64,000 nucleotides of DNA from Gemmatimonadota bacterium (GTDB lineage Bacteria; Gemmatimonadota; Gemmatimonadetes; Gemmatimonadales; GWC2-71-9). Below, in pieces: positions 32,846-42,600 of the stretch. Location: the NCBI GenBank assembly GCA_003220795.1, contig QHTK01000042.1:62001-126000 (forward strand), in the 5' to 3' direction. The number at the start of each line of letters is the position of its first letter. The first letter of the stretch is position 1. The notes below the pieces were generated by a model that saw nothing but the letters and a program-made list of their open reading frames with translations, made no database searches and was not told where the DNA came from. The position numbers and the translations under genes are program-made.

Positions 32846-34462
32846 GTGATGAGAGCCTCCCTCGAAGAGCTCTCCGGTCAATCCTTCCTCTACCTGAGCG
32901 GCGGCCACAGGGGGCAGGACGTGCTCCGGCACATCCTTGGGAGCAGCGCTTGGAGGCCCGGCCTGATCGCCGTGGTCTCGGATTCTCCTCGTACAGTGCC
33001 TGTGGGTACGGCTGCCGAGTGCGACGGCATCCCGCTCGTCACGGTTCCGAGCGTGTACAGCCCGGACGCCTGGTGGGCCATGGCTGCCCACGGGATCAAA
33101 GGCGTTCTGGCCGTGGGGGTCCCCCCCGATCTCCTTGAGGAATCGTTCCTGAAAGCATTCCCGCTGGGGGTATATGGCTTCCATGTGGGGTTGCTGCCCG
33201 GCATGGCCGGCCCGGCCGCGCTGAACTGGGCCCTCATTCGGGGGCTAACCGAGACGGGAACCACCTTGGTGCGGTACACGATGGACGGCGACGGGTGGTT
33301 GCTCGTCTCCCAGCGGCCTTGCCCCATCGAGGACGGGGAGACCGCAGGCACCCTCTGCACGAAGCTGTCGGCCGCCTCGGCTGATTTGTGGGCTCGGCAC
33401 TGGCCCGGGATCGCGCGAAACGACGTAGCCCTGCGCCCCGCTGGAAAGCTGATCCGCGATCTCCGGAGAAGACCAGACGACGGCGCGATTCACTGGGCAG
33501 AGCACTCAGCGGCATCGTTGGACCGCTGGATCCGGGCGTTGGCGCGGCCTTACCCGGGAGCGTTCTTCCGGTTCGGCTGCCGGCGCATTTGGGTGCATGG
33601 GGTCGAGCGCGACAACCCGGAAAGCGCTGCCATCGACGCACCCACGTTGACGTCGGTTTCGGATCGGGGCCTGACGCTCGATTTCCCGGACGGCAGGATA
33701 CGGATCTCGGACCTGTCTCTCGATGATGGTGCCGAGATTCCCGGTCACCTCTTAGCCGCGCTGGCGGAGCGCGTCGGCGATCGATTGTCGTCCCTGCACA
33801 CGGGACAAAAAGTCCTGGTGGTGGCCGCGCATCCCGATGACGAGGTGCTCGGGATCGGAGGCACCTTGATCCGCCATTTCAAGAGCGGGGACGAGATCCG
33901 TGCAGTCATCGTCTGTTCGGCGGACTCGATTCGCTATCGCGAAGGCGAACACGACCAGCCGGGTGACACACAGCGCGCATCCCACTACCTGGGAGCGCGG
34001 TCAACCGGACTGGGGTTCGCCGATCAGCGCTTGGATCGGGGCGGCAGCCTGGAGTTGATTCAGGCCCTCGAGCGGCAGATTCGGGCGTTCCAACCGCACG
34101 TCATCTACACCCATTGGTGGGGAGACGTGAACGCGGACCATGCACGCATCGCGGAGGCAGTCGACGTGGCGGCCCGCCCCTATTCGGCCCCGGGCCTCCA
34201 ATCGATCTACGCATTCGAGACCCCCTCCAGCACCGAATGGACCGCGAGTGGTCGGGCGGGAGCGTTCGCCCCCAATGTCTTCGTGGACATCTCGGACGAG
34301 CTGGATCGCAAGTTGGACGCGATGCGATGTTACGAGAGCGAACTCCGCCCCCCTCCGCATCCCCGGTCCCTGCGATCTCTGGAGCAGCGCGCTGCATACT
34401 GGGGTAGCGTCGCCAACATGCCGGCGGCCGAGGCACTCGCGCTCCTCCGAACGCGCCGGTGA
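32846..34462 (+). CDS. Formyltransferase-like / PIG-L deacetylase fusion
   Basis: Starts at GTG 32846 or ATG 32849 after AGGAGGTG; 538 residues. Residues about 15-180 match the formyltransferase core ('YGFHVGLLPGMAGPAALNWALIRG', 'TGTTLVRYTMDGDG'), but the catalytic Asn of the usual N-x-H-x-S-L-L-P is Gly here while the His is kept. Residues about 200-300 resemble the domain that follows it in ArnA/Fmt proteins. Residues about 325-538 are a PIG-L/LmbE deacetylase: 'VVAAHPDDEVLGIGG' and 'GDVNADHARI' hold the zinc ligands. One chain thus joins a likely N-acyl transfer fold to an N-deacetylase, for trimming and re-acylating an amino sugar in the polysaccharide. Confidence 0.87.
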   Translation: MMRASLEELSGQSFLYLSGGHRGQDVLRHILGSSAWRPGLIAVVSDSPRTVPVGTAAECDGIPLVTVPSVYSPDAWWAMAAHGIKGVLAVGVPPDLLEESFLKAFPLGVYGFHVGLLPGMAGPAALNWALIRGLTETGTTLVRYTMDGDGWLLVSQRPCPIEDGETAGTLCTKLSAASADLWARHWPGIARNDVALRPAGKLIRDLRRRPDDGAIHWAEHSAASLDRWIRALARPYPGAFFRFGCRRIWVHGVERDNPESAAIDAPTLTSVSDRGLTLDFPDGRIRISDLSLDDGAEIPGHLLAALAERVGDRLSSLHTGQKVLVVAAHPDDEVLGIGGTLIRHFKSGDEIRAVIVCSADSIRYREGEHDQPGDTQRASHYLGARSTGLGFADQRLDRGGSLELIQALERQIRAFQPHVIYTHWWGDVNADHARIAEAVDVAARPYSAPGLQSIYAFETPSSTEWTASGRAGAFAPNVFVDISDELDRKLDAMRCYESELRPPPHPRSLRSLEQRAAYWGSVANMPAAEALALLRTRR

Positions 34463-35628
34463 GCATGGTGAAGCTTTGGCTGGTCGGTTCGACCGATGTT
34501 CGGTTCCGGCTCCCGTTGCTGAACGCACTGCGGGAGCGCGGCTACGACGCGGGTGCCGTCGGGTCGGAAAGCGAGACGGCCTTCGCGGGGACTGGAATTC
34601 CCTACTGGCGATTTTCGTTGAACCGATGGGTCAGCCCGTGGAGCGACCTGCGATCGCGGCGGCAACTGTATGAGCTCTTCCGGGCGCACCGGCCCGACAT
34701 CGTCCACGCTTTCGACACCAAGCCCGCGATCCTGGCGCCTCTGGCCGCGAGGGACGCGGCGGTCCCCGGTACGGTCGCCACCATCACTGGCCTCGGGTAC
34801 CTCTTCTCCTCGCGGTCGCCGCTGGCGCTCTCACTGCGGCCGGTCTTTCGGTTCCTGCAACGCCGGGCCGCCGCCGCGACAGGGGTAACGATCTTTCAGA
34901 ACCCCGACGACCGCGCATACTTCCGGCGTCACCGCCTGGTGCGACCGGGTCGCGACGCGCTGGTCCTGGGATCGGGGATCGACTTCACGCCCTTGCAGGT
35001 GGACGGAGCGGCGGTGGGCCGGCTCAGGCGCGAGTTGAGTCTTGAAGGTCGGCTCGTGGTGACGATGATCTCGCGCCTCGTGGCGCAAAAGGGCGTGCGG
35101 GATTTCATTCACGCGGCCGCCCTCGTACGTCAACAGCGACCAGACTCCGTCTTTCTCCTGATCGGCCCCGCCTCGTCCGAGGGCCGGGGGGCTGTGTCGT
35201 CGCGCGAGGTCGAGCGCAGCGCCCGCGACGTGCGCTACCTCGGTCCCCGCAGTGATGTTTCCGACCTGCTCGCGCTATCCGACCTGTTCGTGCTCCCGAC
35301 CTACCTGCGCGAGGGAATACCGCGCGTGCTCCTGGAGGCGGCGGCGTTGGGGCTTCCGCTCGTTACCACCGACACACCAGGATGCAAGGAGATCGTCCGA
35401 GACGGCTGGAATGGGCTTCTCGTTCCTCCACAAGACCCTCGCCGTCTCGCCGCGGCGGTGCTGCGATTGTTGGCCTCGCCTGACGAACGCAAGCTGATGG
35501 GAAGCCGCAGCCGAACGCACGTAACGGGGAACTTCTCCCTCGAGTACGTCGTCCGCGCCTACACGGAGATCTACGAGCACGTCCTGCGCGAGACCTCGGC
35601 GACTGTCGCGGCCCGCGCGGTAGGGTGA
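34459..35628 (+). CDS. Glycosyltransferase family 4
   Basis: GTG 34459 overlaps the previous stop (GTGA); ATG 34465 is an alternative. The 389-residue GT-B enzyme has 'HAFDTKPAILAPLAAR' and 'TITGLGYLFSS' in the N-terminal acceptor half, and in the donor half 'VVTMISRLVAQKGVRDFIHAA', 'LLIGP' and the GT4 E-x7-E block 'REGIPRVLLEAAALGLP' followed by 'GCKEIVRDGWNGLLVPPQD'. It belongs to the group that adds N-acetylgalactosamine-like sugars to lipid-linked intermediates on the cytoplasmic face. It is probably the main chain-extending enzyme of this cluster, since no other GT is seen here apart from the GT2 fusion. Confidence 0.93.
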   Translation: MSMVKLWLVGSTDVRFRLPLLNALRERGYDAGAVGSESETAFAGTGIPYWRFSLNRWVSPWSDLRSRRQLYELFRAHRPDIVHAFDTKPAILAPLAARDAAVPGTVATITGLGYLFSSRSPLALSLRPVFRFLQRRAAAATGVTIFQNPDDRAYFRRHRLVRPGRDALVLGSGIDFTPLQVDGAAVGRLRRELSLEGRLVVTMISRLVAQKGVRDFIHAAALVRQQRPDSVFLLIGPASSEGRGAVSSREVERSARDVRYLGPRSDVSDLLALSDLFVLPTYLREGIPRVLLEAAALGLPLVTTDTPGCKEIVRDGWNGLLVPPQDPRRLAAAVLRLLASPDERKLMGSRSRTHVTGNFSLEYVVRAYTEIYEHVLRETSATVAARAVG

Positions 35629-35632
35629 GCAC

Positions 35633-37246
35633 ATGGCCGAACTCAAACGTCCGCTCACGAAAGAATCTCCGACCGTCTCCGACTCGAGCGTGGAGCCGCT
35701 GGCGACCGATCCAGCGAGCGCGGGCAGCCGGGTCGCCCGGGCCCCCGGCGTCGTGACCAGCCTGCTCGAGCAGCTCTACCGGCAGGAGATCACCTATTGC
35801 CGGTGGCAGGGCAACGAGCCCTGGCAGGCCGACAGGGCCGTGCCACAAGGCCTGGACATTTTGCTGGACCGAAAAGACGCTCTGCGGATGGCCGCGATCC
35901 TGGCCCAGGCCGGCTTTAAGCGCGTGGTACCGGCCGCCCCCCCCCCGGACCCCGGTGGCGAACACCACTACCTGGCCCTCGAGGAGGACTCCGGCAGAAT
36001 CGTGCATCTGCATCTGCGTTACCATCTGGCGATCGGCGACGAGCGCCTGAGCGAGTACCGCCTGCCGTGGGAACCGCTGGTCCTCTCCACCCGGCGCCTC
36101 GATCGGCAGGCAGGGATGTACGTAGTTGATCCGTCGGTCGAGTTCCTGTTCCTGCTCGTTCAGGTCGCACTCGACCTCCGACTCGGCTCCCGGGTTCGGC
36201 ATCGGCTCGGTACCCCATGGTGTTGTCCCAGGCGGCTCCGCGAGGTGCATCGGCGGCTGCGGGGAGATGCCGGGCCGGTGGCCGACCTGTCGCGCCGATT
36301 GTTGGGCGCCGCTGCCGCGGACTTGGTTTCCGACATCGTCGCCGCTGAGCCGTCGTTTACCAAAGTGGGGGCGTTTCGACGCTGTGCCGCCCCAGTGCTC
36401 AACGGCTATCGACTGTACCGGCGCGGGGGGGCCAGGTGGCGCAGATGGTGGCGGGAACTGTCCGTGGCGGCCAGGGCCCTGTCCCAGGGCCTCGCCCGCT
36501 CGCCTCGCCCTGACGGCCGGATGGTGCCGACTGGCGGAGTGGCGATCGCGTTCCTGGGCTCTGACGGGTCCGGGAAATCCACGCTCCTCCGGGAGACGAC
36601 GGCATGGCTGTCCGGGTCGCTCCGCACCGTGCCCATCTACTTCGGGAGCGGTGTTGGGCCGAGCTCGCTGCTCCGCTGGCCGCTGCTGCAAGCCGAGCGC
36701 CTCCTTCGGAAGCGCATACCGTCCGTACGAGAGCGCCCCTGGCGGCGCGTTCCTGGGCCGACAGCATCGCTGCGCGATCGTCTGCGGCGCGCGCCATGGG
36801 TGGCGGCCCGGGTCATCTGGGCGGTGGCTCTGGCGTACGAACGGCGCGGCAAGCTGCACACCCTGACGCGCGCTCGCAACCGTGGTCTCGTGGTGGTCTG
36901 CGACCGCTACCCACAGAACCAGTTCCCGGACTTCAACGACGGGCCGATGCTGAGGAGCTGGCGGGACCATCCGTGGCGGCTGCTCCGCGGCCTGGCGGAG
37001 TGGGAGGGCGCGCCGTATCGCTGGGCCGAGCACGTCGTGCCGGATCTGGTCCTGAAGCTCCACGTCCGGCCGGACGTGGCGCAGCGGCGGAAGCCGGACA
37101 TGGAGCTGCAGGATCTCGAGAGACGGGCGGAAGCCGTCCGCAGCCTCCGGTTCCCCGGGGTGACAGAAACGGTCGACATCGACGCGGATGAGCCCTTGGA
37201 GCAGGTCGCGCGCCGCATCAGACGGTGCATCTGGCGGAAGCTATGA
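35633..37246 (+). CDS. Nucleotidyltransferase-like / thymidylate-kinase-like fusion protein
   Basis: ATG 35633 after GGGTGAG; 537 residues. It is a full-length paralogue of the gene at 31630. The N-terminal half has 'ITYCRWQGN' and 'GLDILLDRKDA', and 'IVHLHLRYHLAIGDERLSEYRLPWE', nearly the same as the paralogue. After about 300 comes an intact kinase domain: Walker A 'FLGSDGSGKSTLLRE', 'VVVCDRYPQNQFPDFNDGP' with the DR(Y/F) of thymidylate-kinase-like enzymes, and 'PDLVLKLHVRPDVAQRRKPD'. Such fusions occur in exopolysaccharide clusters; a sugar or glycerol phosphate is a plausible substrate but unproven. The intact/degenerate pair may form a complex. Confidence 0.85.
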   Translation: MAELKRPLTKESPTVSDSSVEPLATDPASAGSRVARAPGVVTSLLEQLYRQEITYCRWQGNEPWQADRAVPQGLDILLDRKDALRMAAILAQAGFKRVVPAAPPPDPGGEHHYLALEEDSGRIVHLHLRYHLAIGDERLSEYRLPWEPLVLSTRRLDRQAGMYVVDPSVEFLFLLVQVALDLRLGSRVRHRLGTPWCCPRRLREVHRRLRGDAGPVADLSRRLLGAAAADLVSDIVAAEPSFTKVGAFRRCAAPVLNGYRLYRRGGARWRRWWRELSVAARALSQGLARSPRPDGRMVPTGGVAIAFLGSDGSGKSTLLRETTAWLSGSLRTVPIYFGSGVGPSSLLRWPLLQAERLLRKRIPSVRERPWRRVPGPTASLRDRLRRAPWVAARVIWAVALAYERRGKLHTLTRARNRGLVVVCDRYPQNQFPDFNDGPMLRSWRDHPWRLLRGLAEWEGAPYRWAEHVVPDLVLKLHVRPDVAQRRKPDMELQDLERRAEAVRSLRFPGVTETVDIDADEPLEQVARRIRRCIWRKL

Positions 37247-38037
37247 CCATGCAACGCGGGTCGGCTGTCATAGAGTTTGTCGGGTTGGCCGGCGTCGGGA
37301 AGTCGACGCTCTCCCACCGGGTAGCCGAGATCCTGCAACAGCGGGGATGGCAGGTCGAGCAGCCCACCTATTCGGTGGATCACGAGATGCGCGCCTGGCG
37401 ACGGCTGCTGCTCAAACTCCGGCTGGTGACGGCGGAGGCGATCTTCCACCCCGCGTGCGCGGTCCACTCTGCGAAAGCGATCCTGGCCACCCGCCAGGCC
37501 TCCGCGGCAGATGTCATCCGCCTCACAGTCAACTGGCTGTTCATGTCCTCCCTGCTACGGAAGACCGACCACCGGACGGGAGTACACATCTTCGATGAAG
37601 GCCTGCTCAACGCGCTCTGGTCGATCGGGTTCAGTGCGCGTTCCGCCGACACCCCCCGGATTCTCGGGGAGCTCGCCAGGCAGCGGTCCACGCCCGTCGT
37701 CGTCGCCCTGATCGAGGCCGACATCGCAGCGGTCAGGGCTCGGCTCGATCTCCGCAAGAATGGCCAGAGCCGTCTCGAGCGGACCGGGCCGGCGGACGAT
37801 GCCTGGGACCGGGCTCGGCAGGCGTTGCAGCAGGTCAAGGCGACGCTGCAGACGCTGACCGATGAAGGGGCGGATATCGAAGTGGTTGCCGTGCGAAACC
37901 GGGGAAGCGAGGACCTGGACGCTCTCGCCAATAGGCTCGCTGCTGCGTTCGAGGAGCTCTTGGGGTCCGCAGCGCCCCGACCTGGCGCGCCCGGACGGGT
38001 CGAGCGCGGGAGCAGGACTGGAGGGCCCGCGAGCTGA
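37243..38037 (+). CDS. P-loop kinase-like NTPase
   Basis: ATG 37243 overlaps the previous stop (ATGA). The 264-residue protein has Walker A 'FVGLAGVGKSTLSHRVAEIL' at residues 9-28 and 'IFDEGLLNALWSIGF' near 115, resembling the DE/DR block of small-molecule kinases. The end ('VRARLDLRKNGQSRLER') has the Arg-rich lid of that fold, and the C-terminal 30 residues are Pro/Gly-rich. It ends the cluster, with its stop next to that of the convergent export gene (38037/38038). Substrate unknown; it may work with the two nucleotidyltransferase-kinase proteins. Confidence 0.8.
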   Translation: MTMQRGSAVIEFVGLAGVGKSTLSHRVAEILQQRGWQVEQPTYSVDHEMRAWRRLLLKLRLVTAEAIFHPACAVHSAKAILATRQASAADVIRLTVNWLFMSSLLRKTDHRTGVHIFDEGLLNALWSIGFSARSADTPRILGELARQRSTPVVVALIEADIAAVRARLDLRKNGQSRLERTGPADDAWDRARQALQQVKATLQTLTDEGADIEVVAVRNRGSEDLDALANRLAAAFEELLGSAAPRPGAPGRVERGSRTGGPAS

Positions 38038-38685
38038 TTACCTGTACTGGTGGATGAAGATCCCGACGGAGGCCAACGCCCCGATCACGGTCACGGCGGG
38101 GAGAATCACCTGGGAGAAGATGGACCGCCTGCGCTCCACCAGGATCTGATCGCCGGACCGGATCGACATCTGCGCGGCCCCGCTCTCCAAACGAGTAAGG
38201 TCCAGTCGCACTTGCGTGTGCCCTCCGTTGGCGCCGCCGCGCAGGAGCCGCACTCGGTCCAGGCGGCCGAACTGGGTGGGACCGCCGGCGCGCGCGACCG
38301 CTTCAGAGATGGTCGTCTGCGGACTCAACACGTACATGCTCGGCCGGTTGACCTCGCCCTCGACCGCCACCCGGAACAGGGGCACCATCACGAACTGGGG
38401 CTCCCGATCGAACGTCTCCAGCAAGCGGCGCAAGTTGGCCTGGGCCGTGGCCAAGGGAACCCCGCCCACCACCACGGCTCGATAGACCGGGTGCGAGATG
38501 GAGCCGTCGGCGGCTACCGCGAACTCCCCCGTGAACTCGGGTTTACGCCAGACCATGATCCACACGGAGTCGCCCGGAGTGAGTACGCCTCCTCCTTTCG
38601 ATGAATCGGGCGCCTGCCCGTGGAGTATGCCCGGAAGGCTTCCGCCGATGAGGAGAGAGGCCAATACCAGGGCCGGGTTGCTCAT
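38038..38685 (-). CDS. Polysaccharide export protein (Wza/SLBB-like, small)
   Basis: ATG 38685 begins a signal peptide ('LVLASLLIGGSLPGILHGQ'); ATG 38766 would add 27 residues. The 215-residue protein has the Poly_export domain ('LTPGDSVWIMVWRKPEFTGEFAVAADGSISHP', about 35-110), then one SLBB domain ('RVAVEGEVNRPSMYVLSPQTTISEAVARAGG'), and a C-terminal hydrophobic helix ('VILPAVTVIGALASVGIFI'). It should form the outer-membrane or periplasmic part of the export channel, partner of the BY-kinase at 26156. It lacks a lipobox Cys and is much shorter than E. coli Wza (about 380). Confidence 0.9.
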   Translation of the reverse strand: MSNPALVLASLLIGGSLPGILHGQAPDSSKGGGVLTPGDSVWIMVWRKPEFTGEFAVAADGSISHPVYRAVVVGGVPLATAQANLRRLLETFDREPQFVMVPLFRVAVEGEVNRPSMYVLSPQTTISEAVARAGGPTQFGRLDRVRLLRGGANGGHTQVRLDLTRLESGAAQMSIRSGDQILVERRRSIFSQVILPAVTVIGALASVGIFIHQYR

Positions 38686-38762
38686 GAGCGCGGTAATCTT
38701 CCTTATCGAACAGGCCGGCACAAGTGGAGCGGGCGGTGTGTGAGCGACCGATGAGACCGGTT

Positions 38763-39611
38763 TCATGGGCAGCTTGGGCTCGCGCCGCCGACCTTGTTGC
38801 CTCCGCGGCCGCGATTGCTCACGCCGCCCACGAACGTCTGCCGCTGCCGCCCGAGCGGCGACAGGGAGTTGAGCGGGGAGATCCCCGTGGATGCGGTCCC
38901 GAGACTCACGGCCAGGCCCCAGCGCGGGGCCTGGCCCGCGAGGCGGTGCGTCACGTCGACCCTGAGATCGAGCGGTCCGCGGACCGCGTAGCTCAAGCCG
39001 CCGCCCATCTCCCGGTCCGCCGTAGTCGTGTCCGCACCGCCGACCTCGCCGCCCACCGAGAGGCTCAGCGTCCAGCGCGGTGCCACGTCCCAGTCCCCGT
39101 CCAGGTCGAACCAGGTCGCGTCCGGCTGGTCGAGGGACGAAAGCGTAATGGCCCCGGCGAAGCTCCGGCTCGCGTCGGCCGACAGGTGCACCGCCTCGGC
39201 AGGGGCGATCCCCACCCCGAGATTCATGCCGACACTCGCCTGGCCGTTCCCCAACCCGCAGGCGGCCCGGCCGGTCGGCAGCGTCACGATGACGCTCGCT
39301 CCGAGCTCGGGACGGAACGGAGCGCCCCACTGTTTCGACGCTTCGAGCGCGAGCGGCAAGTCCCCGAATCCCGAGGTGGTGGTCGAGCCTGCGGTCGAGC
39401 GCACGAGCGTCGGCGCGGCGCCGAACCTGAGCCAGCCCAGCGCCCGGTACTCGATCACCCCGGAGAGCGCCCCGAGCGACGTCGAGTCGGTGAGCTGGGC
39501 CGTCGCCGCGCGCACGCCGCCCGTCCAAGGAGACGGTTTCGAGCCCTGCGCCTGTGCCCTACCCGCGAGCAGCACCAGCAGCGCGCCGAGCGCGAACGGC
39601 CGGGATGGCAT
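38763..39611 (-). CDS. Outer-membrane beta-barrel-like protein
   Basis: ATG 39611 shares one base with the stop of the upstream triple-fusion gene. The 282-residue protein has a signal peptide ending in 'GRAQAQG' and then alternating beta strands typical of a small barrel ('SGVIEYRALGWLRFGAAPTLV', 'ELGASVIVTLPTGRA', 'ASVGMNLGVGIAP', 'WTLSLSVGGEVGG', 'GGLSYAVRGPLDLRVDVTHRL'). The last 40 residues are Ser/Gly-rich. No substrate can be named. Coupling to the GH18-CE4-GT2 gene suggests that it lets that enzyme's polymer through the outer membrane, much as PgaA serves PgaB/PgaC. Confidence 0.75.
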   Translation of the reverse strand: MPSRPFALGALLVLLAGRAQAQGSKPSPWTGGVRAATAQLTDSTSLGALSGVIEYRALGWLRFGAAPTLVRSTAGSTTTSGFGDLPLALEASKQWGAPFRPELGASVIVTLPTGRAACGLGNGQASVGMNLGVGIAPAEAVHLSADASRSFAGAITLSSLDQPDATWFDLDGDWDVAPRWTLSLSVGGEVGGADTTTADREMGGGLSYAVRGPLDLRVDVTHRLAGQAPRWGLAVSLGTASTGISPLNSLSPLGRQRQTFVGGVSNRGRGGNKVGGASPSCP

Positions 39612-42600
39612 CAGGCCGCCCGCGGCAGCTCGACCGTGCCCTTGCGCACGAGCTTGCCCCAACCGCGCGCCCGGCCTTGGGCCGCCGCCACGACCGCTCT
39701 TACCACGGCCCAATAGAGCACCTGGCGGTACACGAACCGCTGTAGCAGCACCAGCCACGACAGCCCCCTTTCTTCGCCCGGCTCCATCAGCAACGCCGCG
39801 ATCCCTGCGAACCAGTCCACCGCAAGAAACGCGAGATAATACATCAGCACCTGCTCCAGGCTTTGCATCGCGTACTCCGCCCCGTGCTGGAGCTTGTTCA
39901 GGTAGACAGTGACGAGCGACCACCCGAACAGCAGATCCGCCACCGGTGCTAGGAACGGGAACACGAGTTGAAACACCCAGACGTTGGGCAGCGCCACGAA
40001 GCCGAGCGCACCATGATGGCGGCGGAACAGCGCGCCGCGGTGCTTCCAGGCGCATTGCAGCGTCCCGAAGCTCCAGCGGAACCGCTGGCGTGACAACCCT
40101 TGCAGCGTGTCCGGGGCCTCGGTATAGGCGACCGCGTTATCGGCGTAGGCGATGCGCCAACCGCGCGCCAGCAACGCCAGCGTCAAGTCCTGGTCCTCTG
40201 CCATGGTCTGGTCGCTGAAGCCGCCCGCGTCCAGCACCAGCTGGCGACGCCATGCCCCCACGGCTCCCGGCACCACCGTGATGCAGTTCAAGAGCGCAAA
40301 GGCGCGGCGGTCGAGATTCTGGCTCGTCACGTACTCGACGGCCTGCCACCGCGTCACGAGGTTGATGCGGTTCCCCACCTTGGCGTTGCCCGCCACCGCC
40401 CCCACACGCGCGTCGGCGAGCGGCGCCACCAGCGCCTCAATCGCCCCGGGGGCGAGCAGCGTGTCGGCATCCACGGCCACGACGATCTCGCCCGTCGCCT
40501 GCGCGACCCCGAGGTTCAAGGCGCTCGCCTTGCCGCCGTTCGGCTGGCGGACCAGGCGCACACCGGGATGGCCGCGGAATGCCGCCGCCACCACCTGGGC
40601 GGTGCGGTCCGGTGAGCCATCGTCCACCACGATCACTTCGAGCCCCGCGTAGCGCTGGGCGAGCAGCGACTCGACGGTGCGCACCACGACCTGCTCCTCG
40701 TCATATGCCGGGACCACCACGCTGACGCGGGGGTGATAGGCGCCGTCCACCACACGCCGCGCGAAGCGGCGCTGCCGTCGCTGAGCCAGGGCGAGGGCGA
40801 GCAGGACCACCAAGCGGCCCCCCCCGAGCACCATCGCGACGAGGAACAGCGTACGCAGACCCAGCTCGATCCATCCGACCAGTGAGAACGACGTGAGCTC
40901 CACGAAGCGGCGCAGCGCGCTGTGGGGCGGCAGCGGCGCCATGGCCTGGTCACGGGTGAGCCCGGCGAGCGCGGTGACCGTAGTGAGCGCGTAGCCCCGC
41001 GCGCGCAGCGAGTCGATGAGGGGCCCGAGCGCCGCCACCGTCTGCGCCCGGTTGCCGCCGCCGTCGTGCAGCAGGATGACGTGGCCGCGATCGAGCTGAG
41101 CCAGGCTTTCCCGGATGATCTTGGCGACGCCCGGCTCGAGCCAGTCGCCCGGGTCGTCGCGCAGCCCGACGGTGACGTAGCCGAGCGACTGGGCCACGGC
41201 GATGGGCCCGAGCTCGTCCGAGGTGGTCGGCTCGGCGTCCCCGAAATAGGGGGGGCGGAACAACGCGGTGCGACGGTTCGTGACCGCCTCGATCAGCCGC
41301 TCGGTGGCGGACAGCTCGTAGCGCGTGAGCCGCGGGCCGACGAGCGCGAGATTGGGGTGCGTGAACGTATGATTGCCGATCTCGTGCCCCTCACGCAACA
41401 TCCGGCGCAACAGCTCGGGATGGAGCTCGGCATTCTCCCCGATGACGAAAAAGGTCGCGGTGGCGTCGCGGGACTCGAGCGTGTCGAGGACGAGCGGTGT
41501 CCAGGTGGCATCGGGCCCGTCGTCGAACGTCAGCGCGACGGCGTGCTTCTTCCGGCCATAGCGCTCGATCACATAGGTGGACGGCGTCTGCAGCACCGAG
41601 TCCACCACGATCCGGCCCGTAGCGGTGTCGGTCCGCACCACGCGCCGGCCGAGCGTGGGCTCCGCCACCATGCGCAGGATCTCGCCCGTGCCGATGAACT
41701 GCACGTCGTAGCCGATGCGGATCGTGTCCAATGCCTGAGGCGTCGCTCGGAGTCCGCCGCGGTCGAGCACCGTCCAGAGCGACGGATCCTCGGATCCGAG
41801 CCGCCACACGCCCACGCCCGCGACGCCGAGCGGGCCGGTGCGGAGGACCTGGTTGTAGGCGGTCGCGGCGTCCAAGAACCAGACGATGTGGCTCGTCGAG
41901 TCGGGGTCGTCCCACGCGAGGGTGGGGTTCAGCGCGGCGCCGTCCATCGCGGGCGCACGCCCGTGGTCGCGCGCCAGCTGCATGACGTCCTGGAACGTCA
42001 GCTCGGTCGCGGACTCCGCCGTGTCGGACCACTCGTAGCCGTACTGGCCCAGGCTCACGATCACCTTGGCCGGCGGCACGCGCGCCAGCACGCGGGCGAG
42101 ATGGTGTGCGAACCACCCCTCGCTCGCGATCGGGCCCGGGTCGTCCGACGGATCGTGCTCGTCGTACAACATGAGGAAGATGTAGTCGTCGATCGCCGCG
42201 TACCGCTCCACCGGCCAGCTCGCGTCGTCGCCCGGGACCGCCTGGGTGACGAGCCGGCCGTCGCGCGCCAGGCGTCGTTTGAGCGTCCCCAGGAACCGGA
42301 GCAGCGCCGGGTGGACGGCGCGCGGCAGGTTCTCGAAGTCGATCGTGACGCCGGCCAAGTCGTAGTGCGCCAGCGTGTCCGCGATGGTCGTGACGGCGCG
42401 GCGCCAGAGCCGGGGGTGGGCGAGCAGCCTGGTTACGGCGAGCGAGTCGAAATCGTCACCCGTGAAGTTGGTGATGAGGGCGAGCACGTGGACCGGCTGC
42501 TTGGCGCGCGCGACGACCGCGAGCGCACGGCGGTCCACCTGGAACCGCACGGGCAAGGTGTCGACCCCGCGGCCCACGAAGCCCCACTCCGCCACGACCC

